Positions 42,401-53,710 of a stretch of 64,000 nt of DNA are shown in pieces. The notes under the pieces are model-generated. The model made no database searches. It was given only the letters and a program-made list of their open reading frames with translations, and was not told the DNA's origin. The stretch spans positions 69,676,418-69,740,417 of the forward strand of contig NC_091135.1 of NCBI RefSeq assembly GCF_041381155.1, given 5' to 3'. The translations under genes and the position numbers were made by a program. The stretch is from Argopecten irradians (lineage: Eukaryota > Mollusca > Bivalvia > Pectinida > Pectinidae). Positions within the stretch are counted from its first letter, which is position 1. Every line of letters begins with the position of its first letter.

Positions 42401-45400
42401 TCAACAATCAAGAATGTTTTATGAATTCATAAATTGAAGAGTTCATGAGAGTCATTTGATGAATATTCGTGAATTTTTCTCCATGAACCACAATCTGCTT
42501 ATATTCTTGAAAGTTCATGAATCATTCATGAACATTCATGATGCCATGAATACCATCTCGCAGGGGTTTTGTAATTGTATGTTATTATTACGTAATTTCA
42601 TTTCAACTATAATCTCAAAAATACTTATCTTACATAGTGTATGACTCTTGTAACCCATTTGTGACATCTGTGGAGAATAGTTGTGTAGGTTTTGTCTGCT
42701 ATTTAATCCATTTGATTGTATCTTAACTGCTAATATTATTTAAAATAATTCTTATTGCAAATACTGATAGTGACCCTTAGATAAAACAATGTCAGGCAAT
42801 TAATAGAGGATATTCCTTGTATCTTGATGAACTACAGTTATATTTCATTTCAAGAGATGACATATAACTGTTATTCATCAAGAAACAAGGAATATTCTAT
42901 TTATTAGCGCTCGATTTATTACATTTCTTTACATTTCCATTTTAGGTCTAACCTAGGCCAACTGGTGCTTGGTTTAATTTTATAATTTTATGTAATTAAT
43001 TAGTTATGTTCTGATTGGTCAAAAATACCATATATATATTCTCACCATAAAACCTTTTATTTCACTCTGAAAATGTAATAAAGAAAAAACAATGGCGGAA
43101 AACAAGAGTGATTTGCAGACAAATTCCTTGTTTAGAGCACTTTTACATTTACGTTGATTTAACTGCATGGGTGCGGATAACAAAATGTACTTTGATTGTG
43201 GCACTTCTGTTTACTCGCCGACGGAAAAAGACCCTTTAAATCTAGAGTTTATTTAGATGTTTTTTTATTAAATAAATCAATCAGAGAGTTACATTCGACC
43301 CTTATTATGTTTATATATCAAAAGTCATAAATTCCAGTACTTTTTAACAAGGGACATGTTCTAGAGAACAAATTAAAGGCATACCTGCACATTTCCTCAG
43401 CAAGTGAATATATGTCATCATGTGTCACGACTGTGCTGTTCTCAAATTGAAGTCTGGCTTTTTCCCCCGCAGTTGAACGGAACCTAAGTTGCAACGCCAT
43501 CTGTAGCTCAGTATACGAAGTACAGAGAGGCGATGGAATTGGAACTTGTTTCCGAAACAGAAAGCTAGACCATGGTGTACGCTTCGCTGATGTAGTCACC
43601 AACAAGAAAACCGCAGCTATAAGAAAAATGGTAGGCATTTGTAGCATGGAATCGGAAGATTCGCAACGTCATATCGGATAAAATAGCAGAGACAACATGG
43701 TATTGTGAAATGGACTAAGACTAAAACTACATACTTCCGGTTTTTAGTACCAACGAATTTTATCCCTTCAGAAATGTATTTTATGAAAAACAAACAAACA
43801 CACATTGAGAAAATATGCCAATAATGCTGGTTTGAAACTCTCAATATTTGCTCCTCGGGTGTTTACCTTGACCAGGCTAGATGGAAACTTGTCGACGAAA
43901 TTTTAGGAACTTCTCACGAATTTAAATGTTACAATGAAAGTTGAGCGGCGAATTAGTCATACTGTCATGGTGTTGAAAACTGCTCTGCACTGGAATATAA
44001 ACTGTGCGTCTTGACGTAGTCTCTAAGTCGCTTGTACATCCCTTCTGGCCTACAGAGGGTGGTAGAACTTGAAGGGCAGTGCGAAAGCATCGCATGTATT
44101 GTTGGCACCGCATATTTCAATGTCACAACTTCAATGTGTAGAATAGATTTTTTCGATCCTGTCTTATTTCCCATCTTTGTTTTTGACATATAGAGAGAAG
44201 CAGACTAATGTGGAGTTTTCGGTGTATTTTGAGGCTATTTTAGACATTATTCAGTTGCACGACATTCGAACTAGACGCCATGTTTGATTTCCATAATTAT
44301 CATGAAGTGGGAGTTTGTAGTCTCCAAACCCGTCAATGTGACCACTGGGCAATCTGAATCACGGGAACATTGTAACCACTGGGCAATCTGAATCACGGGA
44401 ACATTGTAACCACTGGGCAATCTGAATCACGGGAACATTGTAACCACTGGGCAATCTGAATCACGGGAACATTGTATCCACTGGGCAATCTGAATCACGG
44501 GAACATTGTAACCACTGGGCAATCTGCATCACGGGAACATTGTAACCACTGGGCAATCTGAATCACGGGAACATTGTATCCACTGGGCAATCTGAATCAC
44601 GGGAACATTGTAACCACTGGGCAATCTGAATCACGGGAACATTGTAACCACTGGGCAATCTGCATCACGGGAACATTGGGAGTTTGTAGTCTCAAAACCC
44701 GTCAATGTAACCACTGGGCAATCTGAATCACGAGAACATTGTAACCACTGGGCAATCTGAATCACGGGAATATTGTAACCACTGGGCAATCTGAATCACG
44801 GGAACATTGGGAGAGTGTAGTCTCAAAACCCGTCAATGTAACCACTGGGCAATCTGAATCACGGGAGCATTGTTGCATTATGACAACGCCCCTTGTCCGT
44901 ACGACGATCGTGACGATACATGTCTATGACCATTTGTTTCGCTAAAACAAGTAAACTAAAACAGATTTGTTAAACCTTTCAATTCCAATCACGGATAGGT
45001 TTGAATGGTTTATCAAAATCTAAAAGTCAAGTACAAAGGTAAATTTGGAGTTGTTAATGTCATAGTGATGAAATGAATCTCCTAATATTTTGCACAAATA
45101 AAAAAAGTAGATAATAAAAAGAAAAAAAAATGTTTTAATTTATCATTTTAATTTAAGTAGTAAAGTTATCCACTAAGGGACAACCGTAGCTACAACCAGT
45201 CAAGAAAATCAAGAGGCATCACCACAAGCTAATACTAGCTTCCTTCGATGCGAAGTTCAGCCAAAGTTCAGCCAAAGTTGATTTTTAATCAATATCACAA
45301 TTGGTAATCAACAGTTTATTTTTAAAAAATAATCTTTCTATTTGATTCTCAAGTTTAATGAAAACATTTTGTTACATGTAACTAGTGTGAAACCATACAC

Positions 45401-48400
45401 CAAAACCAGTTTATTTACAACATATTAAATAGAGGCCTAACCTCCAAATAATTGCAACAGAATTTGTTTTCTGCTTTTTGGGTTGGAGGATCTTAGTATT
45501 TTACTATGAAAAAGGTCGCCAAAAATTATATGTTCGGAAAGTCGTTTTTTCAACACCCGAAAAATAAGAAAATATAAAGAAATCACACTTTTGACCACTT
45601 TTAAAGTACAATATCTGCTATTTTTGCAATACTTGAAATATGAAATCGGGTATATAGTAAGACAAACTTTAGAAAAGTACAAATAAGTTGAAATGATACA
45701 ATAATTACAGTCAATCCAAGAAATAAAGAAGAATGAAAACGGTTCAAAACCTTTGAATTTAGCTGGCAATACCGTTTTTGTTCTCTTTAGATGCAAACAT
45801 TTATAAAATTTTACCCTGAACTATATCAGTTAATGTTTTATGTCTTAAAGGATTAATTACTTTTTCTTTGATATTAAAGCATGATCAATGATACATTAGC
45901 TAGAAATTAACTAAATATCAACCCGTCAAGTTGACTGATCGTGCCAATTTGAAGAGTTTTTATACTTAGATTTTTGGAAAACTCCCATTTTGGTAGTTAA
46001 TATTTCGGAAAATACTTGTTATTTTGATAATTTATTGTAAGGCAGGATCGGACTTTAAAAAATCAGGATCGGACTTTAAAAAGGCAGGATCGGACCTTCA
46101 AAAGGCAGGATCGGACTTTAAAAAGGCAGGATCGGAATAATGTCCAATCCTGCCTTATTAGAGTCCGATCCTGCCTTTTTAAAGTTCCGATCCTGCCTTT
46201 TTAAAGTCCGATCCTACCTTTTTTAAGACAGATCCTGCCGAAATAATGTCCGATCCTGCCCTTTTAAAGCCCGATCCTGCCGAAATAATGTCCAATCCTG
46301 CCTTATTAGAGTCCGATCCTGCCTTTTGAAGGTCCGATCCTGCCTTATTAGAGTCCGATCCTGCAGAAATAAAGTCTGATCCTGCCTTTTTAGAGGCCGA
46401 TCCTGCCTTTTTAAAGTCCGATCCTGCCTTTTCAAAGTCCGATCCTGCCTTTTTAAAGTCAGATCCTGTCGAAATAATGTCCGACCCTGCCTTTTTAAAG
46501 CCCGATCCTGCCGAAATAATTTCCAATCCTGCCTTATTAGAGTCCGATCCTGCCTTTTTAAAGTCCAATCCTGCCTTTTTCCGATGATCCTGCCTTTTTA
46601 AAGTCCGATCCTGCCTTTTTAAAGCCAGATCCTGTCGAAATAATGTCCGACCCTGCCTTTTTAAAGCCCGATCCTGCCGAAATGATTTCCAATCCTGCCT
46701 TATTAGAGTCCGATCCTGCCTTTTTAAAGTCCGATCCTGCCTTTTGAAGATGCGATCCTGCTGTTTTAAAGTCCGATCCTGCCTTTTTAGAGTCCGATCC
46801 TGCCTTTTTAAAGTCCGATCCTGCCTTATTAGAGTCAGATCCTGCAGAAATAAAGTCTGATCCTGCCTTTTTAGAGGCCGATCCCCCCTTTTTAAAGACA
46901 GATCCTGCCGAAATAATGTCCGATCCTGCCCTTTTAAAGCCCGATCCTGCCGAAATAATGTCCAATCCTGCCTTATTAGAGTCCGATCCTGCCTTTTGAA
47001 GGTCCGATCCTGCCTTATTAGAGTCCGATCCTGCAGAAATAAAGTCTGATCCTGCCTTTTTAGAGGCCGATCCTGCCTTTTTAAAGTCCGATCCTGCCTT
47101 TTCAAAGTCCGATCCTGCCTTTTTAAAGTCAGATCCTGTCGAAATAATGTCCGACCCTGCCTTTTTAAAGCCCGATCCTGCCGAAATAATTTCCAATCCT
47201 GCCTTATTAGAGTCCGATCCTGCCTTTTTAAAGTCCAATCCTGCCTTTTTCCGATGATCCTGCCTTTTTAAAGTCCGATCCTGCCTTTTTAAAGCCAGAT
47301 CCTGTCGAAATAATGTCCGACCCTGCCTTTTTAAAGCCTGATCCTGCCGAAATGATTTCCAATCCTGCCTTATTAGAGTCCGATCCTGCCTTTTTAAAGT
47401 CCGATCCTGCCTTTTGAAGGTCCGATCCTGCCTTTTTAAGTCCGATCCTGCCTTTTGAAGATGCGATCCTGCTGTTTTAAAGTCCGATCCTGCCTTTTTA
47501 GAGTCCGATCCTGCCTTTTTAAAGTCCGATCCTGCCTTATTAGAGTCAGATCCTGCAGAAATAAAGTCTGATCCTGCCTTTTTAGAGGCCGATCCCCCCT
47601 TTTTAAAGTCCGATCCTGATTTTTTAAAGTCCGATCCTGCCTTTTTAAAGTCAGATCCTGCCGAAATAATGTCCGATCCTGCCTTTTTAAAGCCCGATCC
47701 TGCCGAAATAATTTCCAATCCTGCCATATTAGAGTCCGATCCTGCCTTTTTAAAGTCCGATCCTGCCTTTTGAAGGTCCGATCCTGCCTTTTTAAGTCCG
47801 ATCCTGCCTTTTGAAGATGCGATCCTGCTGTTTTAAAGTCCGATCCTGCCTTTTTAGAGTCCGATCCTGCCTTTTTAAAGTCCGATCCTGCCTTATTAGA
47901 GTCAGATCCTGCAGAAATAAAGTCTGATCCTGCCTTTTTAGAGGCCGATCCCCCCTTTTTAAAGTCCGATCCTGATTTTTTAAAGTCCGATCCTGCCTTT
48001 TTAAAGTCAGATCCTGCCGAAATAATGTCCGATCCTGCCTTTTTAAAGCCCGATCCTGCCGAAATAATTTCCAATCCTGCCATATTAGAGTCCGATCCTG
48101 CCTTTTTAAAGTCCAATCCTGCCTTTTGAAGGTCCGATCCTGCCTTTTTAAAGTCCTATCCTGCCTTTTTAAAGCCAGATCCTGTCGAAATAATGTCCGA
48201 CCCTGCCTTTTTAAAGCCTGATCCTGCCGAAATAATTTCCAATCCTGCCTTATTTGAGTCCGATCCTGCCTTTTTAAAGTCCGATCCTGCCTTTTGAAGG
48301 TCCGATCCTGCCTTTTTAAGTCCGATCCTGCCTTTGAAGGTCCCATCCTGCTTTTTTAAAGTCCGATCCTGCCTTTTTAGAGTCCGATCCTGCCTTTTTA

Positions 48401-51400
48401 AAGTCCGATCCTGCCTTATTAGAGTCAGATCCTACAGAAATAAAGTCTGATCCTGCCTTTTTAGAGGCCGATCCTGCCTTTTTAAAGTCCGATCCTGATT
48501 TTTTAAAGTCCGATCCTGCCTTTTTAAAGTCAGATCCTGCCGAAATAATGTCCGATCCTGCCTTTTTAAAGTCAGATCCTGCCTTTTTAAAGTCAGATCC
48601 TGTCGAAATAATGTCCGACCCTGCCTTTTTAAAGCCCGATCCTGCCGAAATAATTTCCAATCCTGCCTTATTAGAGTCCGATCCTGCCTTTTGAAAGTCC
48701 GATCCTGCCTTTTTAAAGTCCGATCCAGGCTTTTTAAAGTCAGATCCAGCCGAAATAATGTCCGATCCTGCCTTTTTAAAGCCCGATCCTGCCGAAATAA
48801 TGTCCAATCCTGCCTTATTAGAGTCCGATCCTGCCTTTTTAAAGTCCGATCCTGCCATTCGAAGGTCCGATCCTGCCTTTTTAAAGTCCGATCCTGCCTT
48901 TTTAATGTCCGATCCTGCCTTTTTAATGTCCGATCCTGCCTTTTTAAAGCCCGATCCTGCCGAAATAATGTCCAATCCTGCCTTATTAGAGTCCGATCCT
49001 GCCTTTTTAAAGTCCGATCCTGCCTTTTGAAGGTCCGATCCTGTCTTTTTAAAGTCCGATCCTGCCTTTTTAGAGTCCGATCCTGCCTTTTTAAAGTCCG
49101 ATCCTGCATTATTAGAGACCGATCCTGCGGAAATAAAGTCCGATCCTGCCTTTTTAGAGTCCGACCCTGCCTTTTTAGAGTCCGATCCTGCCTTTTTAGA
49201 GTCCGACCCTGCCTTTTTAGAGTCCGATCCTGCTGAAATAAAGTCCGATCCTGCCTTTTTAAAATCCGATCCTGCCTTTTGAAGGTCCGATCCTGCTTTT
49301 TTAAAGTCCGATCCTGCTTTTTTAAAGCCCGATCCTGCCTTTTTAAAGTCCGATCCTGCTTTTTTAAAGCCCGATCCTGCCTTTTTAAAGTCCGATCTTG
49401 CCTTTTAAGAGTCCGATCCTGCCTTTTTAAAGTCCCATCCTGCCGAAATAAAGTCCTATCCTGCCTTTTTAAAGTCCGATCCTGCCTTTTTAAAGTCCGA
49501 TCCTGCCTTTTTAAAGTCCGATCCTGCCTTATAAGAGTTCGATCCTGCCGGAAAAAAAAAATCCGCTCCTGCCTTTTTAAAGCTCGATCCTGCCTTATTA
49601 GAGTCCAATCCTGCGGAAATAAAGTCCGATCCTGTCTTTTTAGAGTTTGATCCTACCTTGTTAGAGTCCGATCCTGCATATAAAGGAAACAAATTACATC
49701 TCACACTGTCCTGCTTAACTATAATGGAAACTATTGAGTAAAAGACATAATACAATGTAATAATATTAATTATAATTGATATATAAACGTAGAAAATATA
49801 GTACAAAGAAAAGTCCGTTTCTGCGCAAATTTGTATACCGTTTTTTTTTTTTTTTTAATTCAAGCCACTTTACTTTTATCTTTTGTAGTACATTAAACTT
49901 CTCCTCATAGTCCATACATACCGGTATTGGTTGTATAAAATAAGGTGTAATAGACGTAATAACTAAGGTTTTCATATAATATTTTACATTTCGGTAAAAA
50001 CTATAAATCAAAAAGTCTATTTCTGCCCGATCCTGTAAATCGTCGTTTTGGACCATTTAACACTTATCTAAGCTAGCGCAATGTACATTGATAAATTTTC
50101 CCTTTTCAGTTCATACATATATCAATTAGTTTAACTAATAATGATATAGTTATTCTTATTAAATCTAATTAAAAGTAGAGCACGATTTATGAATGTTTAT
50201 ATGTACGAAAGACCTATCCTGCCCGGCCGTATATATAGAGTCTATTTTATCCGAACTGCAAATTGCAATTGATCTTTGCGCCGTAAGTATTACGTGGATT
50301 TTGTGAAAATACCTATATATTTCACATTTATTTATCAAGATCATATTCATATTAACTATTTTGAATATTTTTCTCTGATTTAAATTAGCAATCAGTTTTA
50401 GAATTAACCGATCCTGCTCGGTAATTTTCTGTCCGACCATGCAAGAAAAATATTATTTTTCATACTTTTTTTGTCAAATCGGTAATTAATAAAACTGATA
50501 TCTACACTATAATTTAATACATATTTATCATTTTAACGACTATTTTGTACTCCGATTCTGCCCGATTCTGCCCGATCCTGCCCGATTCTGTCCGTTTCTG
50601 CCCGATCCTGCCCGATCCTGTAAATCGTCGAAACCTAAAAACGGTATAAATATGCGCATCTTATTTAGTAGTAAAAACTTCATATAACGTTAATTTGGCT
50701 GAATATCAAAATATGTCTAAGTCAATAAATTTGCAATACAAAAATCTTAATTTTGCGAATATGCTTTATTCGTTTGTCATAAAATTTTGCCAGTAAATAA
50801 ATCAGAACTGTGATGATTTTCAGCTATAACATTGAAATTGAACATTTATTTTATTCCTTTATCTCATTGAAAATTATGTAACCCCCCATACGGTTCCATT
50901 ATGGAAAAATGAAAAACTGACCTATTCAAATATTTGATCAAAAATCACTTCAATTTCACTTTATAAGAACGTTCCATTATGGTGGTAATATCTGCCAAAG
51001 GATTTTGCGATCTGATTAGTCACAAAATAGATATTCACATTTTTGATATTTCAACTTAAGGACTTAGCCAATTAGAGAAGTTTAGCCAAATTGGCACTAA
51101 ATGAGGATTTGATCGACCTCACGTCTTTTATTTTTGGGGATATCTTGATATAGTTGTCTCTTTTAGGTGAGTTTAGTCTACATATAATCTGAATTAATAA
51201 CTAACTAAACACTTGAGACAGTACTTACTGAATAATTCTTGAATAAAAAAGACATATTATTCAATTTGGACTTTGGAAAAGGCCAAAATACCAACTTTGA
51301 GCAACCATGTTATCTCAGGTAGTAAAAGTAAAATGTTTTACTTTTAAAGCCTTTAATCAACAAGTTTTATTTAAAAAGATTCCACCAAAATGAGTATCAA

Positions 51401-52145
51401 TGGTATTGTTGATAATAACAATTGTTTGTCTTAACAATCCAACAAAAGCATATTTGGCTGTTACAAGGACATAATTATGCAATTTTCATGCTGTCATACG
51501 TTTTCCCTGTGTTGATTTCAACTTAGATTTTTGGCAATCTGTGCTGTCCTTATAACGTTCTTGCAATACAGTAATTTTCTAGTATCTCATGATAACCATG
51601 TAAGTTTACATTTGGCTTTAAAGTTGGCAAATTATGCAAATATCCCTTCTTTTTGACTTTTTGGGGGTCAAGAAAAACACTTTCCCAAATTTTTATTCGT
51701 GGCGACTTTTTTTCTTGAATTAAACAAAGTCAGATCTGTATGAAAAACAAAGAAAAAATTTTGTTGCAATTATTTTGAGGTAACACCCTATCTTTACTGG
51801 ACTAATATAGTATCTGCACGACTGAAGGAAAAAAAACTTTCATTATATGTTATGATGAAATGTTTGTTGATATACTGGATATTTTTAATTCATAGAATGT
51901 GTTAGCAGATTGAACTAAACATCCTAGATATATGATAAATTAATCTTTCTGTTTACAATATATGTACGTAACCTTGGACGTGGTGTTTTTACATTTTCTT
52001 TTAAACAAATACTTTCGAATCTAAATCAAATTGTGCATTCAATAATATGTACATCCTTTATGTGAGCAAATGAACGCTATCGGTACGACCGGTATGCGTA
52101 TAGGCAATGAAATAACTCACCAAACAGTCTGACGCTGACGTCCAT
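39493..52145 (-). CDS. eight-cysteine secreted protein, copy B, complete, 235 residues
   Basis: Five coding exons on the minus strand: 52121-52145 (MDVSVRLF), 43385-43616, 41314-41450, 40551-40689, 39493-39667 (stop TAA). Together 708 bases in frame with intron phases 1, 2, 1, 2. The N-terminus joins to MDVSVRLFAAVFLLVTTSA, a clear signal peptide, so the product should be secreted. Eight cysteines fall two per exon: PLCTSY, EEMCR; ADCPN, SGLCWA; HTSCSD, RRCEQ; ETCISN, AACGD. An acidic-aliphatic tail GPGVTFELSDF is shared with copies C and D. I do not recognise the family. The first intron is about 8.5 kb and holds two minisatellites. The acceptor chosen for exon 4 (ATGCATGTAG) gives LLSGF, matching LLTGY in copy C; the alternative TTTCAG would give a stop. 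An AATAAA (minus) lies at 39291-39296. Confidence 0.8.
40298..40382. repeat. 42-bp direct repeat, two copies
   Basis: TGATCAGTCTACTCCTAACG then TATACCTCTTTTGGCAGT, repeated with three changes, in intron 4 of copy B. Confidence 0.85.
40840..40959. mobile_element. hairpin MITE in copy B intron
   Basis: Arms of about 43 bp: ATCTTAAATGAGTGCTCATT and CATATGACATTTTATGAAAC on the left, matched in inverse by GTTTCATAAATTATCATATG and AATACACATTTAAGATAC at the right. Confidence 0.75.
41585..42566. mobile_element. inverted-repeat element rich in TTCATGAA palindromes
   Basis: Ends CCCCTGCGAGA (41585) and TCTCGCAGGGG (42556-42566) are exact inverse repeats. Inside are dozens of ATTCATGAA/TTCATGAAT palindromes, mostly in the outer thirds, around a middle part with runs like CCAGTGGAATTTCCACTGG. 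No open reading frame of note. It lies in the intron between exons 2 and 3 of copy B. Probably a non-autonomous DNA transposon; family not known to me. Confidence 0.7.
42808..42897. mobile_element. hairpin MITE in copy B intron
   Basis: Arms of about 42 bp: ATATTCCTTGTATCTTGATG and AACTACAGTTATAT on the left, inverse at the right ending AAACAAGGAATATTC, with a very short loop. Confidence 0.8.
43385..43616 (-). CDS. copy B exon 2: signal-peptide end and first cysteine pair
   Basis: Acceptor TTTTTCTTATAG, donor TGCAG|GTATGC. Encodes AAVFLLVTTSAKRTPWSSFL, CTSYTELQMALQLRF and FENSTVVTHDDIYSLAEEMC, closely resembling copy A (FENSTIVTHDVMYSLVEGMC). Confidence 0.85.
44335..44873. repeat. 34-bp minisatellite, about 15 copies with a higher-order insert
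   Basis: Unit AACCACTGGGCAATCTGAAT then CACGGGAACATTGT. Three times it is joined by a longer segment, GGGAGTTTGTAGTCTCAAAA then CCCGTCAATGT, so the array grew in blocks. In intron 1 of copy B. Confidence 0.95.
46030..49680. repeat. 21-bp minisatellite, about 170 copies, 3.6 kb
   Basis: Unit TCCGATCCTGCCTTTTTAAA then G. Because 21 is seven codons, frames of hundreds of residues stay open on both strands (for example KRQDRTL and KAGSDF repeats on minus, CLFKVRS on plus). Variants with CGAAATAATG, TTATTAGAG and TTTTGAAGG recur in blocks repeated at about 660 and 360 bp, so the array expanded by higher-order duplication. In intron 1 of copy B. The long frames are not supported as genes: no start context, splice signal or domain, and all phases are alike. 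Confidence 0.95.
49800..50640. repeat. isolated copies of the 21-bp array motif in the right flank
   Basis: The motif CGATCCTGC recurs, scattered, at about 50027-50040, 50214-50222, 50409-50418 and, as a short run of CCCGATTCTG/CCCGATCCTG units, at 50556-50630. CCCGATCCTGTAAATCGTCG occurs twice (50027 and 50610). Confidence 0.7.
50641..52120. other. rest of copy B intron 1
   Basis: AT-rich, no recognised gene or repeat family. Confidence 0.5.
52121..52145 (-). CDS. copy B exon 1: start codon and signal-peptide front
   Basis: ATG at 52145, MDVSVRLF, then G|GTGAGTTATT. The sequence around the donor (GACTGTTTGGTGAGTTAT) is close to copy A's first exon (GACTGGTTGGTGAGTTAT), and the joined product is a good signal peptide. 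The assignment to the exon 8.5 kb away rests on this; it could instead be a stray first exon of another copy. Confidence 0.68.
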
Positions 52146-52782
52146 GGCGACAATGACAGGGAAGCGCATATGTATTCGTGGACGCTTTAGTACCAACGGA
52201 TATTCTCCGATATATCAACCATATTTATATTCTCTAATGCTATTTTATAATGACAGTTTACAATTTTGTCTCCGTACGGTCTCTCAATTACGTTTCAGTT
52301 TAGGGACTATAAGTGGACAATCATCGACATACAAGGACGATTATGGAAATGTAAGATCATATAGAAGTGATAAATGATCTGAAATGTCAAAGCTGTATAT
52401 TATTTAAACATCTGAGTGTTATTACAAACAAACTCCCGTACACCGATGTAAGGTTGGCATGTGTAGAAAAAAAAACAATTGTCAATACATGTACGTATTG
52501 ATAGTTTGATGGTGGGAGAATATACTGTATTGCTTCCTCTAAAATATAAAACAAAATGTCTTCTTTGAGATGTTGTAAAGCGCACATGTGACAAAGATAC
52601 GGTTTTTGAAGATCTTGATCGAAACAGATCCACGGATAACAACAATACCGGCAAAATCTCCCCTTCCGATTGTACAACAATAACAGATGAAGCGCAAACT
52701 GTCAGTTTGTTACTTATCGCAAATTTAAGTAATATTTAAACCAAAGTAGCGAGTCGTGAATTAGCGGTATAATAAACAATTT

Positions 52783-52862
52783 ATGTCCCCGATGGCAGTG
52801 TGATATGAAGCTTTATTACACCTTCGGGTAAATAAACCTCCATATCACACTGCCACCGGGGC
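52783..52862. mobile_element. short hairpin element
   Basis: CCCCGATGGCAGTGTGATAT is matched in inverse by ATATCACACTGCCACCGGGG around a 35-base centre. Confidence 0.65.
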
Positions 52863-53040
52863 CTTTCAATATGATTTAATACGATATATAATGGATGCAG
52901 GCTGTTAGCCTCTATATCCATATCAATATTACAAAAATTTCAATAATACATTGATTACTACTTCTGGTAAAACTTGTTGTTTAATTGTTCTTTGTTCTAC
53001 ATTCTCTTTCTATATAGTATATATATAAATTTTATACAAA

Positions 53041-53174
53041 TATAGCATTTTGATGAGGTCGATACAAGGTTATATCGACCAAAGAAAAATATTGACAGAG
53101 GACGTAGTCCGAGGTCGATATTTTTTAATCTGTGGTCGATATAACCATGTATTGACCGAAATCAAAATGCTATA
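53041..53174. mobile_element. hairpin MITE
   Basis: TATAGCATTTTGAT at the left is matched by ATCAAAATGCTATA at the right; inside, GGTTATATCGACCA and TGGTCGATATAACC also pair. About 134 bp with a 50-base centre. Confidence 0.8.
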
Positions 53175-53710
53175 ATTGTTTTATTATTTTTCTGTTTTTT
53201 TTTTTTTTTTTTTTTTTTTACATTTTGAAATTGAAATGACTGTGAAACCAAATAAGCATCGCATTGTAAATTCTGCTTCGTGATGAGCCCAATGATGTAA
53301 ATGACCATAATTCTTTAAATGTCTGCATTAATAACAATATTTGTTTTGCTATGAATTGTCCAAACATCTAAAATGTTAATTGCTATCTGTCAAATGTACT
53401 AAATTGCTAAGTTCCCGTGACAGCTGAAAGCCCATGAAGTTTTTTCATTTTAAAATCACCATTTCTGGGACATTTTCTGAAACAAATCACAATTTTAGTA
53501 CTGTATTTTATGTTAATATAAAATTAAGCCATAGAGACCAGTTTTCGTCCTGCCTACAGCACCGAACTAGTGACTATGGTGACACCTTGCGTGGATAGAT
53601 TATAGATGGTGTATTTAGTGTAAAGGACATAACAGTCATCATGTTGATAGTTTTTGATATTTTTTTTAAAGATGATGTTATTGATTACCCGAATCGGCAG
53701 TAAAATTAAA

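Noticed and set aside
43965-44189. 74-residue minus-strand frame starting MSKTKMGNKTGSKK
   Set aside because: A plausible start but no recognisable domain, inside an intron of copy B; not enough to call a gene.
45437-45796. 119-residue minus-strand frame
   Set aside because: Composition is that of AT-rich noncoding sequence, with no domain, signal or splice partner.
46179-49236. Long repetitive frames such as KRQDRTL and KAGSDF, up to 389 residues
   Set aside because: By-products of the 21-bp array; all frames and both strands are similarly open, and the region is an intron of copy B.
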